From an uncultured Bacteroidales bacterium (GTDB lineage Bacteria > Bacteroidota > Bacteroidia > Bacteroidales > WCHB1-69), in contig CAJODA010000014.1 in assembly GCA_905233745.1 (NCBI GenBank), positions 1-37,582 of the forward strand: 37,582 nt of DNA, in the 5' to 3' direction. Position 1 is the stretch's first letter. Every line of letters begins with the position of its first letter. Shown here piece by piece: positions 1 to 7,417 of the stretch. A program made the translations under genes and the position numbers. The notes under the pieces were generated by a model. That model saw nothing but the letters and a program-made list of their open reading frames with translations. It did no database searches and had not been told where the DNA came from.

Positions 1-20
1 AGCACGCTACTGTATATACG

Positions 21-48
21 AAAAAAGGCGGACCGGGAGGTCCACCTT
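21..48 (-). terminator. Rho-independent terminator after rpmG-DUF4295
   Basis: Read on the minus strand, arms AAGGTGGACC and GGTCCGCCTT pair across a TCCC loop with one G-T wobble, followed by a T run. It lies 24 bases past the DUF4295 stop codon and fits the end of the rpmG transcript. Confidence 0.85.
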
Positions 49-71
49 CTTTCAACCATGAAAACAAAATA

Positions 72-227
72 TTACTTTTTAGCCAAAAAGTCTTTAACAG
101 TAGTGGAGTCGATTACAGCTTCTTTGAATGTGTAAGCTCCAGTTTTCGGTGAACGTTCCATTTTTACCACTCTGGTATAGGTGACGCCACCTTCTCTTTT
201 CAACGTTGCAACAACCTTCTTTGCCAT
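72..227 (-). CDS. DUF4295 family small protein (51 aa)
   Basis: A 51-residue, very basic protein beginning MAKKVVATLKREGG and ending VKDFLAKK. The internal SPKTGAYTFKEAV stretch is the hallmark I associate with DUF4295, a Bacteroidetes-specific mini-protein encoded directly after rpmG. Function is not known; its position in a ribosomal protein operon and its charge suggest a ribosome-associated role (inference). The start ATG at 227 lies 17 bases after the rpmG stop, and the gene is followed by a clear terminator, so the two genes are almost certainly cotranscribed. Confidence 0.9.
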   Translation of the reverse strand: MAKKVVATLKREGGVTYTRVVKMERSPKTGAYTFKEAVIDSTTVKDFLAKK

Positions 228-244
228 CTCTCTATTGTATTAAA

Positions 245-433
245 TTATTTAACTTCTTTGTGTAATGTCATTTTCTTCAGATAAGGATTGTATTTCATCA
301 ATTCCAATCTGTCGGGAGTGTTCTTTCTGTTCTTAGTCGTGATATATCTGGACATTCCCGGTACTCCACTTGCCTTTTGCTCGGTGCATTCCAAAATGAC
401 TTGTTGACGAGCTTCTTTAACTTTCTTTGCCAT
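245..433 (-). CDS. rpmG: 50S ribosomal protein L33
   Basis: A 62-residue basic protein matching the L33 family over its full length. It has the typical N-terminal strand (QVILECTEQ), the [16 protein letters not shown] core and the C-terminal [16 protein letters not shown]33 is a small protein of the large ribosomal subunit near the E site. The zinc-binding cysteine pairs of some L33 forms are absent (only one Cys, in LECTEQ), so this is the zinc-free type. In many Bacteroidetes rpmB (L28) lies just upstream; here the space between obg and rpmG is only 140 bases, so rpmB must be elsewhere. A TAttTTTG promoter box lies 35 bases upstream of the start. Confidence 0.95.
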   Translation of the reverse strand: MAKKVKEARQQVILECTEQKASGVPGMSRYITTKNRKNTPDRLELMKYNPYLKKMTLHKEVK

Positions 434-467
434 TTCTTATTCTTCTTTTATCGTTCTTTTGACGCTG

Positions 468-475
468 CAAAAATA
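468..475 (-). promoter_or_regulatory. Bacteroidetes -7 promoter box for rpmG
   Basis: Minus-strand sequence TATTTTTG followed by C matches the Bacteroidetes primary-sigma consensus TAnnTTTG. No clear -33 TTTG is seen. The 434-573 spacer otherwise holds only AT-rich sequence, including adjoining T and A runs near 511-526 that could help terminate obg. Confidence 0.6.
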
Positions 476-573
476 CATTTTTTTTACATATGGCATCCTG
501 TCTTGGTGTTTTTTTTTGAAAAAAAAGCCTAATTTTTCTATCTGCTTATTATTCAATTTATTCGGTGGCGCTT

Positions 574-1590
574 TTACGCTTCATTGAGAAGTGACCAGAG
601 GCGGTCCTTGATTTCTGTCAGGTGGTAATTGGTGAGGGAAGAGATGCATATAGCGGGAATTTTTGACGAAATCTTCCGCATTATCTGCTCTGTTTCCGCT
701 TCCGGGGCCATGTCACATTTGGTGATGGCCACGAGGTACTGCTTGTCAAGCAGCTCGGGGTTGTAGGCCTCCAGCTCATGTCTCAAGATATTGTACTCTT
801 TGAGGATAGCTTCGGCGGTCCGCGTTCCGTTGTTGTCGGCTACGGGTACCATGTAAAGCAGTACCGAATTGCGCTCAATGTGGCGGAGGAAGCGCAGGCC
901 GATGCCTTTGCCTTCGGAAGCGCCTTCTATGATGCCGGGGATGTCGGCGATGACGAACGACTGATAGTCGCGGTAGGCCACCATGCCGAGGTTCGGCCTC
1001 AGGGTAGTGAAGGGGTAGTCGGCGATTTTCGGGTGCGCGTTGGAGAGCTGGCTGATGAGGGTGGACTTGCCCGCGTTGGGGAATCCCACGAGGCCCACGT
1101 CGGCCAGCACTTTCAGTTCGAGCGACAGCCACCCTTCGGTGCCCGGTTCTCCGGGCTGTGCAAAACGCGGCGTCTGCATGGTCGCACTCTTGAAGTGCAC
1201 GTTGCCCAGGCCGCCGCGTCCTCCCTTCATGGCAATGATCTCCTGGCCCTCCTCCAGCACTTCGCCAATCACTTCGTTGGTGTCTACCAGCCTGATGATG
1301 GTGCCGAGGGGCACTTCGATGACGGCGTTGTCGCCGTTCTTGCCGAAGCACTGGTTCTTCTGTCCGTTGCCGCCGTTCTCGGCGAACACGTGCTTGGTGT
1401 AGCGCAAGTGCAGGAGGGTCCACAGATTGCGGTTGCCCCGCACGATGATGCTGCCGCCCTTGCCGCCGTCGCCGCCGTCAGGACCAGCCTTCGGATTTCT
1501 TGCGGTACGTGCCAGGTGCGCGGATCCGGCCCCGCCGTTACCCGACCGTCCGAAAATCTTTACGTAGTCTATGAATTGTTCTTCGCTCAT
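574..1590 (-). CDS. obg: GTPase Obg (ObgE/CgtA)
   Basis: A 338-residue Obg GTPase, which acts in late 50S ribosome assembly and stress signalling. The glycine-rich Obg fold spans about residues 1-160 (GRSGNGGAGSAH, AGPDGGDGGKGG, KGGRGGLGN). It is followed by a G domain with G1 GFPNAGKS at 169-176, the switch region DYPFTTL near 191, G3 DIPG at 216-219, G4 TKCD at 290-293 and G5 SS near 317. G4 has Thr instead of the usual Asn, which is common in Obg. There is no C-terminal OCT domain. The start at 1590 is supported by the family N-terminus (FIDYVKIFGRSGNGG) and a TAtcTTTG box 18 bases upstream. It lies downstream of the acyltransferase gene but has its own promoter. Confidence 0.96.
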   Translation of the reverse strand: MSEEQFIDYVKIFGRSGNGGAGSAHLARTARNPKAGPDGGDGGKGGSIIVRGNRNLWTLLHLRYTKHVFAENGGNGQKNQCFGKNGDNAVIEVPLGTIIRLVDTNEVIGEVLEEGQEIIAMKGGRGGLGNVHFKSATMQTPRFAQPGEPGTEGWLSLELKVLADVGLVGFPNAGKSTLISQLSNAHPKIADYPFTTLRPNLGMVAYRDYQSFVIADIPGIIEGASEGKGIGLRFLRHIERNSVLLYMVPVADNNGTRTAEAILKEYNILRHELEAYNPELLDKQYLVAITKCDMAPEAETEQIMRKISSKIPAICISSLTNYHLTEIKDRLWSLLNEA

Positions 1591-1607
1591 TGTTGTTTTT
1601 TACGCGG

Positions 1608-1615
1608 CAAAGATA
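1608..1615 (-). promoter_or_regulatory. -7 promoter box for obg
   Basis: TATCTTTG followed by CCGC on the minus strand, a strong match to TAnnTTTG, located between the stop of the upstream acyltransferase gene and the obg start. It suggests obg is transcribed independently of the 1.6-12.5 kb gene run. Confidence 0.65.
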
Positions 1616-1634
1616 CGCTTTTTTACAAAAGGAT

Positions 1635-2753
1635 TTACAGCGCACAAGTCTCTTTCACCGGTCCGGCATAGATTCTCAAAAACTGGTTCCGCAGCTTATC
1701 CTTTTCACCGCACAGTCCGACCAGGCCCTCTTCCATGTATGCTGTGAAGTGCTCCTTCTCCGCATCTGTGTATTTGTCTGCGAACTTTGAAGACTGGTTC
1801 AGCAGGTCGTAGGCGATGAAGTTTGTTTTCCATAGTTTGTAATGCGCATAGATGCGCTGGTCGATAATCTCGGCCAATCGCGCAAATTTGAAGTTCTTTT
1901 CAAGCCGGTCGCATTCGGCCAACTCCTCCCGGGTGATGGTAGGGGCTACCGCGATGTGGACTTGTCCCTTTTGTTGGGTGACACCGTGTAGGATGCTGCT
2001 CAAATCCTCCCCGGGCTCTTTTATGTATCGCTGGTATTGAGATATGTACATTTCTTGGGTTTTCCGGAAATCACAAGGCTCATATTCGTAAGATATGACG
2101 ACAGGGGTGATGTTCAGTTCTCCCAGATTCTCGACGAAAGGCAGAGGACTGCTGATGGAAAACATTTTGAGCACGGCGCTTTCGGTTTTGTCAATGCCGT
2201 TTTTGGTGCGCCCGTTGCGTTGCGCAATCCACACCGACTCGCCCTTTTCCAGCAAGGCGTGTCGCATGTAGGACGACACCTCCATGGAGTTACGGTAGAA
2301 ATCGTGCACGGTGCCGCCGCGCACGATGCGGAACATCTTGTTCATCTTGCCGATGTCGATGACCAATTCGCCTTGCATGAGATTGTTGCCGAAGGTGATC
2401 TCCGAGGTGCGGAGATGATTCTCCCGAAGGATAATCTGAAGCAGGGCGGCATCCAACAGGATGTCGCGGTGGTTGGCGATGAACAAGTAGCGGTGTCCGT
2501 TGTCCAGACGGTCGAAACCCTCCCAGGAGAAACCGGAGCAGGTTTTGTGCACGATACTCCAGATGGCTTTGAGCATTACCTTTTCCTGAAACTCTTCGAC
2601 AGTGGATATCGTATGCAACTCCTTCTTGAAATCCTGGAGGTCGGTGTCGGGAAACAGGTATTTCACAAGGGTTCCCAAAAAAGGATTGGCAATCAAACGG
2701 GCAATGGCACCAGGTATTTCGCTGTCGTTATATGGGCGGGTTTCTTCAAACAT
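1635..2753 (-). CDS. Divergent PlsC/PlsB-like lipid acyltransferase
   Basis: A 372-residue protein related to glycerophosphate/acylglycerophosphate acyltransferases, which transfer fatty acyl groups to phospholipid or other lipid acceptors at the membrane. The catalytic block is IANHRDILLDAAL at about 92-104. The conserved His95 and Asp101 are separated by five residues, not four, with another Asp at 97, as in the NHRDI-type subfamily. The second block WIAQRNGRTKNG near 175 replaces the usual FPEGTRS, and VRGG near 144 matches the middle motif. No transmembrane segment stands out. It begins 20 bases after the phenylacetate-CoA-ligase-like gene and is likely cotranscribed. The acceptor substrate cannot be told from sequence; an ornithine, aromatic or polyene lipid is as possible as glycerophosphate. 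Confidence 0.8.
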   Translation of the reverse strand: MFEETRPYNDSEIPGAIARLIANPFLGTLVKYLFPDTDLQDFKKELHTISTVEEFQEKVMLKAIWSIVHKTCSGFSWEGFDRLDNGHRYLFIANHRDILLDAALLQIILRENHLRTSEITFGNNLMQGELVIDIGKMNKMFRIVRGGTVHDFYRNSMEVSSYMRHALLEKGESVWIAQRNGRTKNGIDKTESAVLKMFSISSPLPFVENLGELNITPVVISYEYEPCDFRKTQEMYISQYQRYIKEPGEDLSSILHGVTQQKGQVHIAVAPTITREELAECDRLEKNFKFARLAEIIDQRIYAHYKLWKTNFIAYDLLNQSSKFADKYTDAEKEHFTAYMEEGLVGLCGEKDKLRNQFLRIYAGPVKETCAL

Positions 2754-2773
2754 ATAATGCGCTATGAACTGGT

Positions 2774-4078
2774 TCAGTGTTTCCTATTGTCAATAAAGGT
2801 GACAGGTTTGCGGCTCATAGCTGGAAAGTTGACTTTGCTGACTTCCTCTACAGGAGCAATTCTGATTTGCGGGGCGACCCTGATTTTGGCGCGGAACCGG
2901 TCTTTCAGGTCTTTCACCACATCGAATCCCGGGTCACCATGCAGACCTATTGTGATGGTGACATCATCGGTTTCGGTAGTCTCGTTGGTGCTGATGGTGA
3001 TGTAGTAGTTCTCGACGTAACTTGCGTTGGTGAGCACTTCAATCATAGCGGGTGGATAGAGGGTGGTGCCCTTGTATTTGATCATGTGGTTCTTGCGACC
3101 CACGATGGGGCTGATGCGGAATGTTTGGCGGCCGCATTTGCACGGTTCCGGGTGTATGCACGCCATGTCGCCGGTGCGGAAACGGAGTAGGGGCATGCCC
3201 TCCACACCGAGTGTGGTAATGACCACCTCGCCCACTTCGCCCTCGGGCACAGGTTTGTCATCCTCACCGATAATCTCGACAATGAGGAGCTCGGGGTGAT
3301 GGTGCCCGCCGCAGCCGAATTCGCACTCGGAGAAAGTGGCCGACATTTCGGTGGAGGAGTAGGTGGCGAAGAGGTCCACATCCCATTTCTCTTTGATTTT
3401 CTTGCCGAGGGAATTCAACTCGAAGTTCTGGTCGCGCAAACCTTCGCCGATGCCAATGATGCGCTTGATGGAGGAACTGCGGTAGTCGATGCCGTGCTCT
3501 TCGGCGTATTCAATCAGTCGCAGAATGAAGGTGGGAATACACATCACGGTGTCGGGTTTGATGCGGTGAATGGTGTCCCATTGCAGTTCGGGGATGCCGT
3601 TTCCCACACGAATGACTCCCGCGCCCATTTTGCGCAGGCCGAGGAAATAGGCCAATCCGGCCATGAATCGCTTGTCAATGGTGGTCATCAACTGTAGTAC
3701 GCTGTTGGAGGTGAGCCCTGCGCAAGTGAAAGAGACAGCCTCATTGTAGGCCAGTCGGTTCAGGTCTGCATCCGTGCAGGCGAAGGTGACCGGGTCGCCC
3801 AGCGTGCCGGATGTGGTGATGAAGTCGATAATCTTCTCCCGGGGCACACAGAGGAATTCCCAGTTGTGCAACTGCAGGTCTTTCTTGCTGGTGAAAGGAA
3901 TGTGCTGCAAATCCTCCAGTTTTTCAATTTTATCAATGTCAATGTGATGATCATTGAAAAGTTTTTGGTAATAAGGAGAATAGGCCTTCAGGTAGGCCAG
4001 TTGCTCCCTCATCTTCTGTTCTTGGAAACTCTTGATGACTGCTCTGGGCTGATATTCGATTTCGGGAATGAAATTCAT
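2774..4078 (-). CDS. Phenylacetate-CoA ligase-like adenylating enzyme
   Basis: A 434-residue member of the PaaK branch of AMP-forming ligases, which activate aryl or related carboxylic acids as acyl adenylates and then CoA thioesters. The ATP-binding loop ITTSGTLGDPVT is at about 87-98, the adenine-binding motif YSSTEMS near 240, and FRTGD near 300. Two Cys-rich segments (CEFGCGGHHH and CIHPEPCKCGR) match the zinc-binding part seen in PaaK relatives. The C-terminal cap carries VGRKNHMIKYKGTTLYP. Length matches the family (about 430). It lies between a secreted hydrolase and a lipid acyltransferase, not in a phenylacetate degradation operon, so activation of an aromatic or acyl building block for a lipid is more likely than catabolism (inference). 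Confidence 0.9.
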   Translation of the reverse strand: MNFIPEIEYQPRAVIKSFQEQKMREQLAYLKAYSPYYQKLFNDHHIDIDKIEKLEDLQHIPFTSKKDLQLHNWEFLCVPREKIIDFITTSGTLGDPVTFACTDADLNRLAYNEAVSFTCAGLTSNSVLQLMTTIDKRFMAGLAYFLGLRKMGAGVIRVGNGIPELQWDTIHRIKPDTVMCIPTFILRLIEYAEEHGIDYRSSSIKRIIGIGEGLRDQNFELNSLGKKIKEKWDVDLFATYSSTEMSATFSECEFGCGGHHHPELLIVEIIGEDDKPVPEGEVGEVVITTLGVEGMPLLRFRTGDMACIHPEPCKCGRQTFRISPIVGRKNHMIKYKGTTLYPPAMIEVLTNASYVENYYITISTNETTETDDVTITIGLHGDPGFDVVKDLKDRFRAKIRVAPQIRIAPVEEVSKVNFPAMSRKPVTFIDNRKH

Positions 4079-4106
4079 ATTTTATGGGTGAATGGGGTGA
4101 ATGGGG

Positions 4107-4967
4107 TTAAAGGATTTTGATTTCTTTCAGCCACTTGATGAATTCGTATTTCCATTTGCCGGCTTCGGGGGCGAGGTTCTCGTCCATGCCGTATCCGTGT
4201 CCGCCAGTGTTGTAAAGAAAGAATTTGTGCGGGATTTTGGCTTTAGTGAGGCTTTGGTCAAGACGCACACTGTTCTCGTATTTCACCACAGGGTCATCCT
4301 TGGCGGTGACCACGAGGGTGGGAGGCATGTCGGCGGGGATGCTGAGTTCCATGGAGAATTTGCTTTGCTGCTCCGGCGTGTAGTGTCGCGTCAGCAGGTT
4401 GCGGCGTGAGCGCTGGTGCGCGATGTCGTCCTTCATGGAAACTACCGGATACACGGGCACTACGAAATTGGGTTTCAAGGAGACATTGTCCTTGATTCCA
4501 TGTTCGGACAGGTAGTTCTCGCGGGCGAAGGCACCGGTCATGGTGACCAGATGGCCGCCGGCGGAGAAGCCCATAGTGCCCACCTTGTCGGGATCGATAC
4601 CGTATTCCTTGGCGTGCTGGCGCACAAAGTGGATGGCATACTGGGCGTCCTCGATCATGGCCGGATGGTGGTAGCCACGGTTCCCTGTGCGGTATTTCAC
4701 CACAAAGGCATTGATGCCCTGGCTGTTGAGCCATTCGGCAACACCGAAGCCCTCGGTGGCGATACCCATGGTGTGACTGTAGCTGCCTCCAGGGAAGACG
4801 ATGACGGCTACGCCCGTATTGTTGTCTTTCGGTGCAGGATAGATGTACATTTTCGTGGGCTGTGACTTCATGTCCGGCACATCAGACCATAACTTGATTG
4901 GTTTTGGCTGTGCGTACGCAGCCAAAACCAATACCAGTAATAGTAGGGTTTGAACAAATCTTCTCAT
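4107..4967 (-). CDS. Secreted alpha/beta-hydrolase (esterase-like)
   Basis: A 286-residue exported serine hydrolase of the esterase/acetylxylan-esterase-like group. A signal peptide covers about residues 1-19 (MRRFVQTLLLLVLVLAAYAQ). The oxyanion region FPGGSYS is at 58-64, the nucleophile elbow GFSAGG at 133-138 with Ser135, an acidic residue in TAKDDPVV at 224/225, and the catalytic His257 in TGGHGYG. Related Bacteroidetes enzymes deacylate sugars or small esters in the periplasm. Its ATG overlaps the stop codon of the upstream 186-residue gene by one base, so the two are translationally coupled. A tandem 9-bp repeat (TGAATGGGG, 4089-4106) sits just after its stop. The substrate is unknown; hydrolysis of an acyl product made by the neighbours is possible. 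Confidence 0.88.
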   Translation of the reverse strand: MRRFVQTLLLLVLVLAAYAQPKPIKLWSDVPDMKSQPTKMYIYPAPKDNNTGVAVIVFPGGSYSHTMGIATEGFGVAEWLNSQGINAFVVKYRTGNRGYHHPAMIEDAQYAIHFVRQHAKEYGIDPDKVGTMGFSAGGHLVTMTGAFARENYLSEHGIKDNVSLKPNFVVPVYPVVSMKDDIAHQRSRRNLLTRHYTPEQQSKFSMELSIPADMPPTLVVTAKDDPVVKYENSVRLDQSLTKAKIPHKFFLYNTGGHGYGMDENLAPEAGKWKYEFIKWLKEIKIL

Positions 4968-5527
4968 TATTTGATTTTGCTCAGTTGTTTGCCGATTATT
5001 TCACCAACACAGCTCATAGCTTCGCCCACGCGCTGTTCTGGCATCGGATTCATGTAGTACTTGTAAGACACTTTCTTCAGCTCCATTGTGGCAAACGGAC
5101 TGGTGGATCCGCTTTTCACAAAAGAAACAGTGCAGTTGATTCGGGCAGACACGGACATAGGACCGGCAAAGGTGCCCGGGTCAATGTCTTCGAATTTGAC
5201 AATGATGGTGTATGACGCATCTTTGAAATCGCCGCATTCCATACCCTTTTTGCTGATTTCTTTGTTCAGGTCCTCAATAAGACGGGCTTCCCAAATTTCA
5301 GTGCGGAAAGAACTTGTCCAAGCCGCTTTCCATTCCGGATCTTTGGCTTTGTCCTCACCTTTTAAGTATTTGGCTTCACTGTCGCCATCATAGGTAACCC
5401 CTTTGTAATTGAATTGGATGTTGATTTCATCCTGACCTTTGAGGCAGGAGACATCACCTTTGATTTTCTGGGCTTGCAATGCGGTCATGACACACATGGC
5501 CAAAACCATTACGAATAATTTTTTCAT
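4967..5527 (-). CDS. Exported protein of unknown function (186 aa)
   Basis: A 186-residue protein I do not recognise. The N-terminus MKKLFVMVLAMCVMTALQAQ is a clear Sec signal peptide ending near residue 20. The mature part is hydrophilic and looks like a small mixed alpha/beta domain: a charged region (EAKYLKGEDKAKDPEW, about 52-67), a helix (ARLIEDLNKEISKKG), beta strands (SYTIIVKFEDIDPG; SARINCTVSFV), and a C-terminal helix (GEAMSCVGEIIGKQLSK). The strand pattern recalls small Bacteroidetes periplasmic proteins sometimes grouped with DUF4410-like folds, but I cannot assign it. It is translationally coupled to the downstream hydrolase, and the two probably act together outside the inner membrane. 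Confidence 0.8.
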   Translation of the reverse strand: MKKLFVMVLAMCVMTALQAQKIKGDVSCLKGQDEINIQFNYKGVTYDGDSEAKYLKGEDKAKDPEWKAAWTSSFRTEIWEARLIEDLNKEISKKGMECGDFKDASYTIIVKFEDIDPGTFAGPMSVSARINCTVSFVKSGSTSPFATMELKKVSYKYYMNPMPEQRVGEAMSCVGEIIGKQLSKIK

Positions 5528-5568
5528 AATATTGTAATTTAAATTGATAAAAAGATAATTGTATTTAC

Positions 5569-5940
5569 TTAGTCTACAATTATTTGTATTTCTTCCTTGC
5601 TAAGCTGGCGGTAGGTTAGGTTGGTTGGCGTTCCCTCTTCCACTTGATAGGTGACCTCAAACATCTCTTCATCGTAGAAAGAGAGTTTGGAATTGGTGTT
5701 CGGATTACATTCTATATATATAATGTTGCGAATGTCCAAATTCTTTCGGTCGCAAATCTGCTTGATGAGTGAACCGCCGGCATAAGTGATGGAAGTGCCG
5801 GGGTTTTCCTGGTACAATTCCGTGGTGATAATGTAGGTCTTGCCGTCTTTGTGGATGGTTTTCAGTCCGCAAGCGCTTGGCATATCCCATTGTCCTGCGA
5901 ATTCGAATATTTCGTCGTAATATTTTTCGGGTACTTTCAT
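5569..5940 (-). CDS. Hypothetical cytosolic protein (123 aa)
   Basis: A 123-residue soluble acidic protein starting MKVPEKYYDEIFEFAGQWDM. No signal peptide, membrane segment or familiar motif is visible; it looks like a compact alpha/beta domain with strands TYIITTELY, IIYIECNP and MFEVTYQVE. The frame is open further upstream to 6003, but that extension would read through a perfect palindrome and overlap the radical SAM stop, so ATG at 5940 is preferred. It sits between the B12 radical SAM gene and the secreted pair, separated by 62 and 41 bases. Function unknown. Confidence 0.72.
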   Translation of the reverse strand: MKVPEKYYDEIFEFAGQWDMPSACGLKTIHKDGKTYIITTELYQENPGTSITYAGGSLIKQICDRKNLDIRNIIYIECNPNTNSKLSFYDEEMFEVTYQVEEGTPTNLTYRQLSKEEIQIIVD

Positions 5941-5967
5941 ATTTTGGTTTTGTATAATTTGTGTGGT

Positions 5968-5991
5968 AGGGACGCAAAATTTTGCGTCCCT
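5968..5991. repeat. 24-bp perfect palindrome, GRGACG family copy 1
   Basis: Arms AGGGACGCAAAA and TTTTGCGTCCCT form a perfect inverted repeat between the radical SAM gene and the 123-residue gene. There is no T run on the downstream side in either orientation, so it is not a typical intrinsic terminator. Three related palindromes occur at 13136, 14902 and 25783. Confidence 0.85.
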
Positions 5992-6002
5992 GCAAAAAAA
6001 CA

Positions 6003-7292
6003 TTAAAATTCGTTGAAATGGCTCTTGCTGCGGTCCACGTCTTTGCCGAAGCTTTTGTTGGCGAGTTTGCGGTCGCGGGGACGGTATGTGCCGTCTTCCA
6101 TTTCGCGCAGCATGACGTTGGTGAAGAGCTTGAACATCTTCTCCTCTTGCGTTTCGTCGTGATAGAAGGCGCTCCAGGCGTATTCGTAAAGTTCCTGCAG
6201 ACGTTCGGGAGACATGTGTTTGGGCTTATAAACCACCTGTCCGGCGTTGTAATGGTCCCAATCATGGTCAAATATACGGCCTTGGCGCATAAGGTCGTCG
6301 TAGGCTTTGGTGTGCGGGAACGGAGCCAAAATGGTGAACTCGGCCAAGTCGAGGTCTATCTTAAGCAGGAAGTCGATGAGGCGGAGAATATCGTCTTCAG
6401 TCTGGTTGTCAAGGCCGAAGAGGATGGTGCCTTCGACACCAATGCCATAGTCGTGGTAACGTTTCACACGCTCCTTGATATAGTCGGAGGTGTCGTACAC
6501 GGCCTGGTAAACGTACCATGCTCCGGCTTGAGCCGCGAGGTCAAGTACCTGCGGGTCGTCCTCAATGGTGTGGCTGATCCATTTTTTCTTCAAAGGAATC
6601 ATCTCGCGGAAGAGGTCCATTTCCCACTGTTTGTTCTGTGCCAAAGAGTTGTCGACGATGAAGAGTCGGTTGTTGTCAATAGTCTCCAAATCGGCGATGG
6701 TCTGGTCGATGGGACGAGGGCGGAAGCAACGTCCGCCAAGGTAGGAGACGGCGCAGGGATAGCAGCTGAAGCGGCATCCTCTGGAGGCATGGAACAGATC
6801 CACCATCTGCACGCCCTTGTGGTTGTACAGCTCGCGCTTGTACAGGTCGCGGCGCGCGGGACCCACCAGTGCGATGTCGGGCTGGTGTCCCATGTAGTTA
6901 TAGACTTTCTTAAGGCAACCGTTCTGCAGATCTTTGAAGACCTGTTCTTGGCGTCCTTCCGCTTCTCCCAAGAAGATGCTGTCAGCGTGTTGAAGGGTCT
7001 CCTCTGCATGCAGCATGGTGGAGATACCACCAAACATCACGGGAATGCCCTTGGCGCGGTAGGCGTCAGCGATAGCCCAGCCCCGCTTCACCTGCGTGGT
7101 CAGCATCATGGATATGGCCACGACGTCGCACTCTTCGTCCATGTTCAAGTCTTCCACGTTTTCATCAGTAAAAGACACATCCACATATTCGGGTAGGGTT
7201 GCAGCGAACACCACTGGTCCGTGCGGCGGCAGGTTGAAGGTGGTCTGGCCTGGCAGTTTCTTCCATCTCGGATAAATCAGTTTCAGTTTCAT
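6003..7292 (-). CDS. B12-binding domain radical SAM protein
   Basis: A 429-residue class B-type radical SAM enzyme (BchE/HpnP/methyltransferase-like architecture). An N-terminal cobalamin-binding Rossmann-like domain spans about 1-135, with the family signature NLPPHGPVVFAATLP at 20-34 and VMFGGIS...FLGEAEG at 85-113; the DxHxxG motif is absent, as usual for this class. The radical SAM domain has Cys173, Cys177 and Cys180 in CRFSCYPC binding the 4Fe-4S cluster. The glycine-rich SAM region is VEGTILFGLDNQTEDD. Such enzymes catalyse methyl transfer or other radical chemistry on unactivated carbons, including in lipids and tetrapyrroles. Its place between a desaturase-like oxidoreductase and acyl-activating genes suggests modification of a lipid or aromatic product (inference); the exact reaction is unknown. 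Confidence 0.9.
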   Translation of the reverse strand: MKLKLIYPRWKKLPGQTTFNLPPHGPVVFAATLPEYVDVSFTDENVEDLNMDEECDVVAISMMLTTQVKRGWAIADAYRAKGIPVMFGGISTMLHAEETLQHADSIFLGEAEGRQEQVFKDLQNGCLKKVYNYMGHQPDIALVGPARRDLYKRELYNHKGVQMVDLFHASRGCRFSCYPCAVSYLGGRCFRPRPIDQTIADLETIDNNRLFIVDNSLAQNKQWEMDLFREMIPLKKKWISHTIEDDPQVLDLAAQAGAWYVYQAVYDTSDYIKERVKRYHDYGIGVEGTILFGLDNQTEDDILRLIDFLLKIDLDLAEFTILAPFPHTKAYDDLMRQGRIFDHDWDHYNAGQVVYKPKHMSPERLQELYEYAWSAFYHDETQEEKMFKLFTNVMLREMEDGTYRPRDRKLANKSFGKDVDRSKSHFNEF

Positions 7293-7314
7293 ATCTTTTT
7301 TGTTAGTGGCCTTT

Positions 7315-7412
7315 AGCTGTTGGCTATTGGCTATGTGTTATTTGTAAATTGTTATTTCCTAAATCCTAATTTTATTCTGTTTGTGAAAGCTAATGGCCAA
7401 TAACCAATAGCT
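7315..7412. repeat. Imperfect inverted repeat between radical SAM and oxidoreductase genes
   Basis: The left arm at 7315-7335 (AGCTGTTGGCTATTGGCTA...) and the reverse complement of the right arm at 7392-7412 (AGCTATTGGTTATTGGCCA...) agree at about 18 of 21 positions, with a roughly 56-bp AT-rich spacer. It fills the 125-base gap in an otherwise tightly packed gene run. It could fold as an RNA hairpin or be the remnant of a small mobile repeat. Confidence 0.6.
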
Positions 7413-7417
7413 GATAT

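Noticed and set aside
2037-3005. A 322-codon plus-strand frame spanning the acyltransferase/ligase junction
   Set aside because: It crosses two well-supported minus-strand genes and has shadow-like composition.
5982-7196. A 404-codon open frame on the plus strand opposite the radical SAM gene
   Set aside because: It is antisense to a gene with intact cobalamin and CxxxCxxC motifs. Its translation is rich in Val, His and Phe with no family resemblance, as expected from a frame shadow.
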